Below are positions 47,810 through 56,243 of a DNA stretch of 64,000 nt, piece after piece. Below the pieces are notes generated by a model. That model saw nothing but the letters and a program-made list of their open reading frames with translations. It did not search any database and was not told the origin of the DNA. The stretch's first letter is position 1; each line of letters starts with the position of its first letter. A program made the position numbers and the translations under genes. The stretch lies in NCBI GenBank assembly GCA_041397305.1, contig JAWKWX010000010.1, forward strand, positions 1-64,000, given 5' to 3'. The stretch is from TMP-24 sp041397305. GTDB lineage: Bacteria > Pseudomonadota > Alphaproteobacteria > Rhodobacterales > Rhodobacteraceae.

Positions 47810-49202
47810 ATACCGTATGCAGATACAGGTCGTAGTCCACGTCCGATATCGTGCGGCAGACCCGGTCATATTCAGCGGATTTCACCGCGACAAAGGTCCG
47901 GTGCATCTCGTCACCCAGCGCCGATTTCAGGAAAGCCGAATTCCGCGCCGCCTCGATCGCCGTGCGCCAGTCGCGCGGCATCGCGCCGCCCGCCTCGTCG
48001 GAATAACCGTTTCCGGTTGTTTCCGGTCCGGGATCAATACGGTTGGCGATCCCGTGGCGAATCGCGGCAAGTACGGTCGCCGCCACCAGATAGGGATTTG
48101 CATCGACGCCCGCAGGCCGGTGCTCGATCCGCCGCGCCGCCTTCGCGCCGGCCGGAATGCGCAGCGCCACCGAGCGGTTGTTCACCCCCCAGTTGGTCGA
48201 AACCGGCGCGTAGGACTGGTTGGCAAAGCGCCGCCAGCTGTTGGCATGGGGCGCGAACACCAGCATCGTCTCGGCCATCGTCTCGCGCATGCCGCCAAGG
48301 GCGTGCAGCAGCAACGGGTTCCATTGCCCCTCCGCCTCCTCGGTGAAGAGGTTCCTGCCCCGCCCGTCCTGCAGCGACACGTGGAAATGCATGCCCGATC
48401 CGGCATAGCGCTCGATCGGCTTGGCCATGAAGCAGGCCGTCACCCCGTACCTGCGCGCGGTCAGGCGCACGATACGCTTCAGCCGGATCAGGTCGTCGGC
48501 GGCCTGAAGCACGTTCGTCCGGTAATGCAGCGTCAGCTCATACTGGCCCGGCGCATATTCCGAGATCACGGTTTCGGCCTTGATCCCGGCCTTGGCGGCA
48601 CCCGCGTAGATTTCCGAGAACAGGGGTTCCATCCCGTGCAGATGGTCGACCGAATAGACCTCGGTCTTGTCCGACCGGCGGCCATCCAGAACCGCATCGG
48701 CCGGGCGCACCCGGCCATCGGCGTCGCGGTCGTTGGCGAGTAGGAAGAACTCCAGTTCGAACGCGCCCGCCGGGTGAAGCCCCTCCTCCGCCATCGCCGC
48801 GACCTGGGCGGCGAGCGCATGGCGGGGGTCTGAGGTCATGGGTTTGCCGTCGAGCGTATATTGCGACAGGAAAACCTCGCCGCGCGGCGGGTTGGTGCCG
48901 TGAAGCGGCACCAATGTGCCGGGGATCGGCCAGCCGCGCACGTCGCCGTCGCCCTGATCCCAGATCAGCCCGGTCTCATGCACATCCTCGCCGCAGATAT
49001 CGAGGCCGAGGATCGAGATCGGCAGATGGCGGCCGGACTGGTAGATCGACAGAAGCTCATGGCGCCGGATGATCTTGCCGCGCCCGATGCCATTCGAATC
49101 ATGCAGCACGATATCGAAGGCCTCGATCTCTGGATGGGCAGCAAGGAAGTCTTCCGCCTCGGCCACGGTCGAGCCCGAGGGGCTGATAGTATCGGTCGTC
49201 AT
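47808..49202 (-). CDS. Glutamine-synthetase-like gamma-glutamyl ligase (PuuA-type family)
   Basis: 464 residues. The GS catalytic core shows FELEFFLLANDRD (metal Glu), SEYAPGQYELTLHYR, GSGMHFHVSLQDGRGRN (about 274-290) and SYAPVSTNWGVNNRSVALRIPAG, the nucleotide and glutamate region. It lacks the adenylylation-loop features of true GlnA, and it follows a class III aminotransferase gene. Family members gamma-glutamylate amines such as putrescine, ethanolamine or isopropylamine. Start overlaps the upstream stop (ATGA). The amine here is unknown. Confidence 0.87.
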   Translation of the reverse strand: MTTDTISPSGSTVAEAEDFLAAHPEIEAFDIVLHDSNGIGRGKIIRRHELLSIYQSGRHLPISILGLDICGEDVHETGLIWDQGDGDVRGWPIPGTLVPLHGTNPPRGEVFLSQYTLDGKPMTSDPRHALAAQVAAMAEEGLHPAGAFELEFFLLANDRDADGRVRPADAVLDGRRSDKTEVYSVDHLHGMEPLFSEIYAGAAKAGIKAETVISEYAPGQYELTLHYRTNVLQAADDLIRLKRIVRLTARRYGVTACFMAKPIERYAGSGMHFHVSLQDGRGRNLFTEEAEGQWNPLLLHALGGMRETMAETMLVFAPHANSWRRFANQSYAPVSTNWGVNNRSVALRIPAGAKAARRIEHRPAGVDANPYLVAATVLAAIRHGIANRIDPGPETTGNGYSDEAGGAMPRDWRTAIEAARNSAFLKSALGDEMHRTFVAVKSAEYDRVCRTISDVDYDLYLHTV

Positions 49203-50572
49203 TCGAAAAGCTCCGCGGTTATGGCGTCGAAGGCGGCGATCAGCCGGTCGATCTGGTCAAGGCCCGTCGCAGGCGAGACGAGCATCATATTGTGGAAGGG
49301 CGCGATCAGGCAGCCGCGATTCACCAGCGCCGCATGGATCGCCCTTTCCAGGGCCGGTTTATGCGCCTCATGGCTTTCCGAGCCGTTCCGAAGCGGTGTC
49401 GGATGGCAGATGAACTCGACCCGCGCGCCCACCCGCACGACATGCCAGGGCGCGCCCTGGCGCTGGATCACGTCGGCAAGGCCGCGTTCCAGCCGCGCCG
49501 CGCCCGCCTCCATATGGGCGTAATTCGCGGCCGTCATCACCTGGGAGAGATTGGCTTTCATTGCAGCGAACTGCAGCGGGTTGGCCGACAGCGTGGTGCC
49601 GATGCCGGAAAAGCCCGCGGGCCGCTTGGCGTCATACTCCCTGAACCGGCGGGCGACCTCGTCCGTCATGCCCCAGACCGAGGCAGGCAACCCGCCTGCC
49701 ACCGGCTTGCCCACCACGAACATATCGGGCTCCAGCCCATGGGTGCGGGTATAGCCGCCGAGACCGGAAGAAATCGTATGGGTCTCGTCGATGATCAGCA
49801 GCGTTCCGTATTTCCGCGTGAGCGCCCGAAGCGCCTTGTGATAGCCCGGATCCGGCAGGACCATGCAGCAATTGGTCATCACCGGCTCGGCCAGCACCGC
49901 CGCCACGTCGCCTTCGGCGAGTGCCGCCTCCAGCGCCGCAAGATCGTTGAATTCCACGACTTTCGACGTGGTCGACAGATCGACGACCTGCCCCACAAGA
50001 CCTGGCCGCTCGACCGTCTTGCCACCCACCTCACGCACCATCGCATCATCGACGGCACCGTGATAGCAGCCCGCGAAGAACAGGATCTTCGGGCGCCCGG
50101 TCACCGCGCGCGCCACCCGGATGGAGAAACGGTTGGCATCGGTCGCGGTCGTGGCGATCTGCCAGACGAAGGGCCCGAACCTGTCCTGCAAGAGCCGCCC
50201 GACCTCGAGCGCGTCGGTCGTGGGCAGCATGTAGGTCAGCCCCTTCGCGCCCTGTTCGGCCAGCGCGCGCGCGACGGGTTCGGGCGAATGGCCGAACATG
50301 GAACCGGTGTCGCCAAGGCAGAAATCGTCCAGACGGTTGCCGTCGAGATCGACGAGTTCGGCGCCCTTTGCCCCGCCCACCAGCATCGGGAAGGGCTGCG
50401 GCCAGTCCTTCATCCAGAGCATCGGCACACCATCAAGGAAGGCGGCGGTTCCCGCGGCGAGCGCCGCGCGGGTCTTGGGCCGTGCGGCGGCATAGGTCTC
50501 GGCCTCGCGCGCGGCTATGGCGGTCAAACGTTCGGCGGACACACCGCCGATCATGTCAGTGGAAATCGTCAT
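49199..50572 (-). CDS. Class III PLP aminotransferase
   Basis: 457 residues. The PLP site is VVGKPVAGGLPASVWG with Lys about 278, and the aspartate motif is LLIIDETHTISSG (about 250-262). The GSA-aminomutase-like beginning LVDLDGNRLDDFCLGDTGSMFGHSPEPV fits this subfamily, and the glutamate-semialdehyde/amine transaminases share it. It is the first gene of a two-gene unit with the GS-like ligase, and translation is coupled. The reaction is probably a step of amine or amino-acid catabolism. The substrate cannot be read. Confidence 0.85.
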   Translation of the reverse strand: MTISTDMIGGVSAERLTAIAAREAETYAAARPKTRAALAAGTAAFLDGVPMLWMKDWPQPFPMLVGGAKGAELVDLDGNRLDDFCLGDTGSMFGHSPEPVARALAEQGAKGLTYMLPTTDALEVGRLLQDRFGPFVWQIATTATDANRFSIRVARAVTGRPKILFFAGCYHGAVDDAMVREVGGKTVERPGLVGQVVDLSTTSKVVEFNDLAALEAALAEGDVAAVLAEPVMTNCCMVLPDPGYHKALRALTRKYGTLLIIDETHTISSGLGGYTRTHGLEPDMFVVGKPVAGGLPASVWGMTDEVARRFREYDAKRPAGFSGIGTTLSANPLQFAAMKANLSQVMTAANYAHMEAGAARLERGLADVIQRQGAPWHVVRVGARVEFICHPTPLRNGSESHEAHKPALERAIHAALVNRGCLIAPFHNMMLVSPATGLDQIDRLIAAFDAITAELFE

Positions 50573-50746
50573 GGGTCACCTGATCGGTTGAAGGAATTCC
50601 GGGAAGGATCAGGGGAAGGCCGGTGGCGCCGGCAGGCCAAAGCGCTGACGTTCGAAGCCATGGAAATGGGGCGCACGACCTGTCGGGCACCGCGAGAGCG
50701 CCGCACGACAACAGGACTTCGATACTACCGCGATCTCCATAATTTG

Positions 50747-50775
50747 ATCATATATACGGATTCGACATCCGTCAC
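50747..50775 (-). promoter_or_regulatory. Candidate promoter of the aminotransferase–ligase unit
   Basis: Minus-strand GTGACG (50775-50770) and TATGAT (50752-50747) with a 17-base spacer. The leader to the aminotransferase would be about 168 bases. The spacer contains a palindrome. Confidence 0.45.
50756..50772. promoter_or_regulatory. Palindromic operator-like site in the promoter spacer
   Basis: ACGGAT-N5-ATCCGT, 17 bases, perfect arms. It lies between the -35 and -10 of the candidate promoter, where a repressor would block RNA polymerase. No regulator gene is next to it. Confidence 0.5.
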
Positions 50776-51062
50776 CAGTCGATTTGCGCGCGCGCACCGG
50801 ACATGCGGCCCGAAACGCGAATGCCTGACCGCCCTCGGGCGCGGCGAATCATCTGCCGATATGGCGGCAACCTCGATTTCGTGCCCGGACGGCGACTATT
50901 CGCAGGAGGGTGAGCATTTGTGCCGCCGCCGGAAACCTGTGGCGCCTTTTGCCGAGATCGCTTTGAACGGACCGCGCCGCGGCCTATGGTGAGGCAACAC
51001 ATGATCGCCCCGGACATATTTCGTCGCGAGTTCCGGCGGGGCGAGTCTGTTAATAAGGCCGA

Positions 51063-51083
51063 TGTTCAACAATTTGGTGAACA
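51063..51083. promoter_or_regulatory. 21-base near-perfect palindrome upstream of the Hint-like gene
   Basis: Arms TGTTCAACAA and TTGGTGAACA around a single T, with just one mismatched pair. It begins 72 bases before the start codon. Length and symmetry suggest a dimeric-regulator operator. Confidence 0.55.
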
Positions 51084-51134
51084 CCACATTTCAGTAGGTC
51101 GCCCGCTTTCCTGGGCGGTGTCCGTGTTTTGGAT

Positions 51135-51680
51135 ATGTCGATGAATTTTGATATGATGCGATTTACCACCAGTCTCACCACCACAGCCTCACCGGGTCCG
51201 GCAGCCCCGCCGCCTCAGGCACTCGACCGCGTGGTCGAGCGCAAGGAAAAACTCTGGTCGCTGCCCGGTCTGTGCTGGAATGCCATGGTGATGACCTCGT
51301 TCGGCGCGCTGCCCGTCCAGGTCCTGCGCCAGCACGACCCGCTCCGGCTGGATGATGGCCAGATCAAGCGTATCGCCTGGATCGACAAGGTGCAGCTCGA
51401 CGAAGGGTTCCTGGCCTCGTTCCCCGATGCCCAACCGGTCCTGATCCGCGCCGACGCGCTCGGGCCCGGCCTGCCCGCGCGCGACATGTTGGTATCGCCA
51501 AGCCAGAAGGTTCAGACGCGGACGATGAATTTCTCGACCGAGGTGCGCGCAGCGCGCGACCTGATCGGCCGGCCTGGCGTCATGCGCAGGCCCGAAACCA
51601 TGGTGACCTATTACCTGTTCCATTGCGGTCAGCCCGCCCGCATCCAGGCGGAAGGGATGACGCTTCAGACTGCACCCTAA
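51135..51680 (+). CDS. Divergent Hint-domain protein
   Basis: 181 residues. After a low-complexity start (about 12-28) the Hint-type stretch begins with LPGLCWNAMVMTSFGALPVQVLRQHDPL. Its Cys fits the Hint nucleophile position before VxTxxGxxPVExL. It continues RIAWIDKVQLDEGF, PVLIRADALGPGLPARDMLVSPSQKVQ and ends IQAEGMTLQTAP. In usual Hint_2 proteins of this group the motif is SPQHRV; here it reads SPSQKV, so the catalytic His appears lost. Starts at 51135 or 51141 are both possible, as the Shine-Dalgarno is weak. A terminator follows. Confidence 0.7.
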   Translation: MSMNFDMMRFTTSLTTTASPGPAAPPPQALDRVVERKEKLWSLPGLCWNAMVMTSFGALPVQVLRQHDPLRLDDGQIKRIAWIDKVQLDEGFLASFPDAQPVLIRADALGPGLPARDMLVSPSQKVQTRTMNFSTEVRAARDLIGRPGVMRRPETMVTYYLFHCGQPARIQAEGMTLQTAP

Positions 51681-51690
51681 GGGGCGCGGG

Positions 51691-51733
51691 GCCCCGTCCG
51701 TCTTAAGCGCCCTTTTGGGCGGGCGGGGCTTTT
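51691..51733 (+). terminator. Intrinsic terminator of the Hint-like gene
   Basis: GCCCCGTCCG (51691-51700) pairs with CGGGCGGGGC (51720-51729), with one G-U pair. An inner GCCC/GGGC stem lies between, and TTTT follows. It lies in the 54-base gap before the convergent rlmE stop. Confidence 0.8.
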
Positions 51734-51734
51734 C

Positions 51735-52487
51735 TCATTCCGGCGTCGCGTCGGAAGGCGCATCTTCTGCACGGCGCGCGCGAAAGCCCGTCGCGACCAC
51801 GAATTTCTCGGAACTGTCGGCCCGGCTTGCGGGCGGTTTCACGTTGGCGACCTTGGTAAAGGCGCGTTTCAGGATCGCCTGCAGCTCGTTCTCGGCGCCA
51901 CCGGCCAGAACCTTGGCGACGAATGTCCCGCCCTCTTCCAGCACGTCGAAGGCAAATTCCGCCGCCGCCTCGCAAAGCGCGATGATCCTGAGGTGATCGG
52001 TGCCCTTGTGGCCCGAGGCCGCCGCCGCCATGTCCGACATGACCACATCGGCCGGACCGCCGAGCCAGGCCTTGACCTTCTCGTCGGCGCCGTCCTCGAG
52101 AAAGTCCAGTTGATGGACCTCCGCCCCGGCGATCGGCTCGACTTCCTGCAGATCGACGCCGAGAACCTTGCCGACCTTCTTGCCCGATTTCTCGCCAAGC
52201 GCATTCACCCGCTTGACCGCGACCTGGCACCAGCCGCCCGGCGCGCAGCCAAGATCGACGACGCGGGCGCCGGGCACGAGGAAGCGGTACTTGTCGTCCA
52301 GTTCCAGGATCTTGAAGGCCGCCCTGCCCCGGTAGCCTTCCTTCCTCGCCCGCTGGACATAAGGATCGTTCAGCTGCCGTTCGAGCCAGAGCGTCGAGGA
52401 CAGCTTGCGCCCCTTGGCGGTCTTCACCCGCACCCTCAGCTCGCGCTGTCCGCGTCCCGATGTATTCCCCGAAGGGGTCTTGGCCAT
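51735..52487 (-). CDS. rlmE: 23S rRNA 2'-O-ribose U2552 methyltransferase (FtsJ/RlmE)
   Basis: 250 residues. The FtsJ core has DPYVQRARKEGYRGRAAFKILELDDKY (catalytic Lys in RAAFKIL), the SAM motif VVDLGCAPGGWCQV (about 75-88), the catalytic Asp in VVMSDMAAAASGHKGTDHLR (about 142-161) and Lys in GGTFVAKVLAGG. It modifies the A-loop of the large subunit. The start at ATG 52487 has GAGAGGGG upstream; an N-terminal extension has no homology. It is downstream of the Ppx/GppA gene on the same strand. Confidence 0.95.
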   Translation of the reverse strand: MAKTPSGNTSGRGQRELRVRVKTAKGRKLSSTLWLERQLNDPYVQRARKEGYRGRAAFKILELDDKYRFLVPGARVVDLGCAPGGWCQVAVKRVNALGEKSGKKVGKVLGVDLQEVEPIAGAEVHQLDFLEDGADEKVKAWLGGPADVVMSDMAAAASGHKGTDHLRIIALCEAAAEFAFDVLEEGGTFVAKVLAGGAENELQAILKRAFTKVANVKPPASRADSSEKFVVATGFRARRAEDAPSDATPE

Positions 52488-52567
52488 ATCCCCTCTCCTC
52501 GGGTTCAGCGACTTCCCTGCCCAAATAGTCGGATCGCGGCAGGATCGCAATCACCCGGGCGCCCGGA

Positions 52568-53683
52568 TCAGAACGGCCCTTCCTCCAGGACGCCATCCGC
52601 CGACATCTGCGCATAGAGAAGCCCCTCGCGCAGCCCGCGGTCGGCAACCGACAGCCGGTCGGTCGGCCAGACCCGCATCAGGGCCTGCAGGATCGCCGCG
52701 CCGGACATGATCAGCGAATGGCGGTCGCGGCCGATGCGAGGGTCGTTCTTGCGGCCGTCGGGGCCGAGCTTCAGATAGTCGCGGATCACCCGGTCGATCT
52801 GGTCTGAGGTCATGCGCAGCCCATCGACCTTGGTCCGGTCATAGCGGCGCAGGCCCAGATGGCTGGCGGCCACCGTGGTCACGGTGCCAGAGGTGCCGAT
52901 GATCTGGAACCCTTCGCGCGGCTGGCTCGCGTTGTAGGGCGAGAAATCGGCAAGCTGTTCCTCGAAATGCCAGGACATCAGCGCAAATCGCGCCGCATCA
53001 TCCTCGACATCGTTGAACTGGTCCTTGAGCGTTGCGACGCCCAGGGGCACCGAAATCCAGTCCACCACCTTCGCCGCCGGAAAGGGGCTGTCGACCGTAT
53101 GGAACCCGGCATGCAGGCGCATGATCGCGCGCGGCCGGTCATGGCGTGGCACGGCCGAGAGGTCGATCCAGACAAGCTCGGTCGATCCACCGCCGATATC
53201 GACGACCAGAAGCTGCTCGGTCCGGGTAGAGACGAGCGGCGCGCAGGAAATCACGGCCAGCCGCGCCTCTTCCTCGGGCTGGATGATCTCCAGCGGCAGC
53301 GCGGTTTCGCGATGCACGAATTTCAGGAATTCGCGGGCGTTCCTCGCGCGGCGGCAGGCCTCGGTCGCGACCAGACGCATGCGCTTGACACCATGCTGTT
53401 CGATCTTCTTGCGGCAGATATGGAGCGCCTGCACCGTGCGGCCCATCGAGGCGCGGCTGAGCTTTCCAGAGGCCTCCAGCCCGTGGCCAAGCTGCACCGC
53501 CTTCGAGAAACTGTCGATGACATGAAACTGACTGCCCTTCGGCTGGGCAATCAGCATCCGGCACGAATTGGTGCCAAGGTCGAGCGCGGCATAAAGCTGC
53601 GCCGGGTCTGGTTTGGCGGTTGTCGGGGGCTCTACCGGAACCGGGAACGCGCCCTGACCGCCGGGACGCCTGGGCGCCTTCAT
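52568..53683 (-). CDS. Ppx/GppA-family phosphatase
   Basis: 371 residues. The actin-like ASKHA fold is seen in LYAALDLGTNSCRMLIA (phosphate 1) and LLVVDIGGGSTELVWIDL (phosphate 2), with GTSGTVTTVAASHL further on. Members hydrolyse polyphosphate or pppGpp. The start at ATG 53683 is preceded by GGAGG; a TTG four codons earlier is not used. The protein lacks the long C-terminal HD-type region of Ppx1 proteins. It is upstream of rlmE, which overlaps functionally only at the level of ribosome and stress control. Confidence 0.9.
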   Translation of the reverse strand: MKAPRRPGGQGAFPVPVEPPTTAKPDPAQLYAALDLGTNSCRMLIAQPKGSQFHVIDSFSKAVQLGHGLEASGKLSRASMGRTVQALHICRKKIEQHGVKRMRLVATEACRRARNAREFLKFVHRETALPLEIIQPEEEARLAVISCAPLVSTRTEQLLVVDIGGGSTELVWIDLSAVPRHDRPRAIMRLHAGFHTVDSPFPAAKVVDWISVPLGVATLKDQFNDVEDDAARFALMSWHFEEQLADFSPYNASQPREGFQIIGTSGTVTTVAASHLGLRRYDRTKVDGLRMTSDQIDRVIRDYLKLGPDGRKNDPRIGRDRHSLIMSGAAILQALMRVWPTDRLSVADRGLREGLLYAQMSADGVLEEGPF

Positions 53684-53993
53684 AACGCCCTCCAAATCAA
53701 GTTATCCCCAACCTAGCCTCCTGCCCGGACGCAATCAAGGCCAGGCAGGGCCAGCGGCGGCGCTTCTCACGATTCTTTGTTGATCGGATGATCAAAAGCC
53801 CGGTGCGCCCGACCGGCCCCGCCGCCACTCTCATCATGTTCATGAGAATTTTTCGGGCGCACGGCGCTCGCCCATCCGGGCCGTTCGCGCTATCCCTGTG
53901 GGCGCAGGTCGCTCTGATCGCGCGCCATGTCGAAATCCGACAGTTGGTGTCGCGAACAGGGCGGTATGAGAGGCCGAAATCTACGGAGTCATC
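53684..53993. other. Intergenic region between the Ppx/GppA gene and the Virulence_fact gene
   Basis: 310 bases. It contains two inverted repeats: TTGATC-GGAT-GATCAA (near 53779) and TCTCAT-N7-ATGAGA (53829-53847) followed by five T. Neither is strong. I looked for a cobalamin or SAM riboswitch ahead of the methyl-transfer genes and found no convincing match. No gene is evident. Confidence 0.45.
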
Positions 53994-54290
53994 ATGGCAG
54001 ACGTCACGATCGTTTACTGGCGCGACATTCCGGCCCAGGTCATCGTGGGCAAGGGACGCCGGGGCGTGAAGAGACCTCTGCCCGAACGTTTCGAACAGGC
54101 CATCGACCGCTGCGCCATGAAGGTGGGTGCGCAGGACACGGATGCCTATCTCGCCGAATGGCGGAAGGCACCTCCGTTCGAGGTCGAGGGCGATGACGAA
54201 GCGGTCGCCGCGGCGCAAGCCGCGCGGATCGACGCCGAATATGACCAAGAGCGCATCAAGGCGCTGATTGCGAATGACGGCTGGGCGTGA
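53994..54290 (+). CDS. Virulence_fact-domain (PF13769-like) protein
   Basis: 98 residues. It matches the small family typified by VTIVYWRDIPAQVIVGKGRRGVKRPLPERFEQAIDRCAMK, with an acidic-basic C-terminal helix. The name is historical; the family is common in nonpathogenic alphaproteobacteria beside MetF-like and methyl-transfer genes, as here. Start: ATG 53994, with ACGGAG upstream. The role is unknown but probably linked to one-carbon metabolism. The MetF-like gene begins 31 bases after its stop. Confidence 0.78.
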   Translation: MADVTIVYWRDIPAQVIVGKGRRGVKRPLPERFEQAIDRCAMKVGAQDTDAYLAEWRKAPPFEVEGDDEAVAAAQAARIDAEYDQERIKALIANDGWA

Positions 54291-54321
54291 CGTGCCCGGC
54301 CAAGGCCTCTGGAGAGCTGCA

Positions 54322-55245
54322 ATGGCACTGTTGAATTTCCGCCGCAAGGAAGCCCCCGCCCCCCAGGTGAGCGGCGAGATAGTCGAGGCCTTCCTCAAGG
54401 GCTATTCGATCGAGGTGATGCCCCGCACCGCCGAGAAGGTCGAGGATTTCCGCGAACTGCTGCCCCGGGGCACCCGCGTGTACATCGCCCACATCGACGG
54501 CACGCCGATCGACGAGATGGTGGCGACGGCCAAGCGCATCAATGCCGAAGGCTTCAAGGTGATGCCGCATTTCCCGGCGCGCATCATCAAGGACAAGGCC
54601 ACGCTCGCCGACTGGATCGCCCGCTATAGGGGTGAGGCGGATGTAAGGCAGGCGCTTCTGCTGGGCGGCGGCGTTTCGACGCCGCACGGTGACTTCCACT
54701 GCTCGATGCAGTTGATCGAGACTGGCCTTTTCGACGGGTTCGAGCGGCTCCATGTGGCAGGTCATCCCGAGGGCAACAAGGACATCGATCCCGATGGCTC
54801 CGACCGCAATGTGATGGAGGCCCTGCGCTGGAAGCAGGCTTTCAGCGATCGCACCGATGCCAAGATGGCGATGGCGACCCAGTTCTGCTTCGAGGCCAAG
54901 CCGGTGATCGACTGGGTGAACCGCCTGAATGCCGAAGGTATCAGGCTGCCCGTTCATATTGGCGTGGCCGGTCCCGCGAAGCTGCAGACGCTGATCAAGT
55001 TCGCCATCGCCTGCGGCGTCGGCCCCTCGCTCAAGGTGCTGCAGAAACGGGCGATGGATGTGACAAAGCTCCTCCTGCCTTACGAGCCGAACGATTTTGT
55101 GGCAGAACTGGCGGCGCACAAGGCGGCGAATCCTGATTTCGGCATCGAATCCGTGCATTTCTTCCCGCTCGGCGGGATCAAGACCAACGCGACCTGGGCC
55201 ATCGAGCATGGCGGCAAGAGTGCCGTCCCGGCCGCACAGAACTGA
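54322..55245 (+). CDS. MetF-like methylenetetrahydrofolate reductase
   Basis: 307 residues. A TIM-barrel MTHFR-like protein: SIEVMPRTAEKVEDFRELLPRGTRVYIAHIDGTPIDEMVATAKRI (about 32-76), KVMPHFPARIIKDKATLADW and LLLGGGVSTPHGDFHCSMQLIETGLFDGFERLHVAGHPEGNKDI (broken over about 112-160). It has the GHPEGN motif of MetF (FGYP.GH in classic ones). It would make methyltetrahydrofolate. This short variant is typical of Rhodobacteraceae. Start: ATG 54322 with GGAGAG upstream. It precedes the methyltransferase by 15 bases. Confidence 0.85.
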   Translation: MALLNFRRKEAPAPQVSGEIVEAFLKGYSIEVMPRTAEKVEDFRELLPRGTRVYIAHIDGTPIDEMVATAKRINAEGFKVMPHFPARIIKDKATLADWIARYRGEADVRQALLLGGGVSTPHGDFHCSMQLIETGLFDGFERLHVAGHPEGNKDIDPDGSDRNVMEALRWKQAFSDRTDAKMAMATQFCFEAKPVIDWVNRLNAEGIRLPVHIGVAGPAKLQTLIKFAIACGVGPSLKVLQKRAMDVTKLLLPYEPNDFVAELAAHKAANPDFGIESVHFFPLGGIKTNATWAIEHGGKSAVPAAQN

Positions 55246-55260
55246 GAAAAGGTATAGAAC

Positions 55261-56220
55261 GTGACCCGCACCGTCCTGGAATCGAAGACCAAAACCGTCG
55301 TCATCGGCTTTGACGAGCCCTTCTGCGTGATCGGCGAGCGGATCAATCCCACCGGCCGCAAGAAACTGGCCGCCGAACTTGAGGCGGGGAATTTCTCGAC
55401 CGTCGAGAAGGACGCGCTGGAACAGGTCGCCTGCGGGGCCATGGTGCTCGATATCAACGCGGGCGTTGTCTACAACTCGAACCCCGATCCCAACCTGACC
55501 GAGCCGCCCTTGATGACCGCGATGGTGCAGCTGGTGCAAGGTCTCGTCGATGTGCCGCTCTGCATCGACTCGTCGGTTCCCGGTGCGCTCAAGGCGGGTC
55601 TTGAGGCAGCCGAAGGTCGTCCGCTTCTGAACTCCGTCACCGGCGAGGAAGAGCGTCTGGAACTCGTCCTGCCGCTGGTGAAGAAGTATAACGTCCCGGT
55701 CGTTGCGATCTCGAACGATGATTCCGGCATTTCCGAGAACCCCGACGTCCGCTTTGAAGTGGCCAGGAAGATCGTCCAGCGCGCCGCCGACTTCGGCATC
55801 CCGGCCCATGACATCGTCGTCGACCCGCTCGTGATGCCGATCGGCGCGATGGCGACGGCAGGTCAGCAGGTCTTCGCTCTGGTGAAGCGCCTGCGCGAGG
55901 AGCTGGGTGTCAACACCACTTGCGGCGCCTCGAACATCTCGTTCGGTCTGCCGAACCGGCACGGCATCAACGCGGCCTTCCTGCCGATGGCGATCACGGC
56001 CGGCATGACCAGCGCCATCATGAACCCGGTCCGCCAGGTCGAGATGGAGGCGATCCGCGCCGCCAACCTCCTGATGAACCACGATCCGAACGGCGGCGAA
56101 TGGATCCGCTTCTCGAAAGTGCTGGAGGCGGTCGAGGGCGGCATGACCTTCGCCGAAGCCTCTGCCGCGCAGTCAAGCGCCGCATCGGGCCGTCGTGGCG
56201 GCCGCCGCGCCCGCGCCTGA
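55261..56220 (+). CDS. Methyltetrahydrofolate:cobalamin methyltransferase (pterin-binding module)
   Basis: 319 residues with the pterin-binding TIM-barrel of MetH-like enzymes: VIGERINPTGRKKLAAEL (about 23-40), GAMVLDINAGVVYNSNPDPNLTEPPLM (about 59-85), LCIDSSVPGALKAGLEAAEGRPLLNSVTGEEE (about 100-130) and ASNISFGLPNRHGINAAFLPMAI (about 223-245). It lacks the homocysteine and cobalamin-binding domains of full MetH, so it is one part of a split system. Start: GTG 55261 with GAGAAAAGG upstream. It would load corrinoid with a methyl group from methylfolate. Confidence 0.88.
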   Translation: MTRTVLESKTKTVVIGFDEPFCVIGERINPTGRKKLAAELEAGNFSTVEKDALEQVACGAMVLDINAGVVYNSNPDPNLTEPPLMTAMVQLVQGLVDVPLCIDSSVPGALKAGLEAAEGRPLLNSVTGEEERLELVLPLVKKYNVPVVAISNDDSGISENPDVRFEVARKIVQRAADFGIPAHDIVVDPLVMPIGAMATAGQQVFALVKRLREELGVNTTCGASNISFGLPNRHGINAAFLPMAITAGMTSAIMNPVRQVEMEAIRAANLLMNHDPNGGEWIRFSKVLEAVEGGMTFAEASAAQSSAASGRRGGRRARA

Positions 56221-56243
56221 TCCTGACCGAGTCCTGAGAGAGC

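Larger units (their letters stand above)
50573..51134. other. Intergenic region between the aminotransferase and the Hint-like gene
   Basis: 562 bases. It holds the promoter and palindrome of the aminotransferase unit (50747-50775), a 21-base near-perfect palindrome (51063-51083), and a CGCCC/GGGCG hairpin (51100-51118) just before the Hint-like gene. Remaining sequence has no recognised gene, and the short frames crossing it are low quality. Confidence 0.5.

Noticed and set aside
45749..51171. A 14-base identity, GCGATTTACCACCA, at 45749-45762 and 51158-51171
   Set aside because: A 14-mer shared by chance is expected several times in 64 kb. The second copy is inside coding sequence and the flanks do not match, so I do not treat it as a shared regulatory site.
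53829..53853. Hairpin with T-run as a terminator, or a riboswitch, before the one-carbon cluster
   Set aside because: The stem has only six A/T-rich pairs and the interval lacks the conserved cores of cobalamin or SAM riboswitches. It is not strong enough to list as either.
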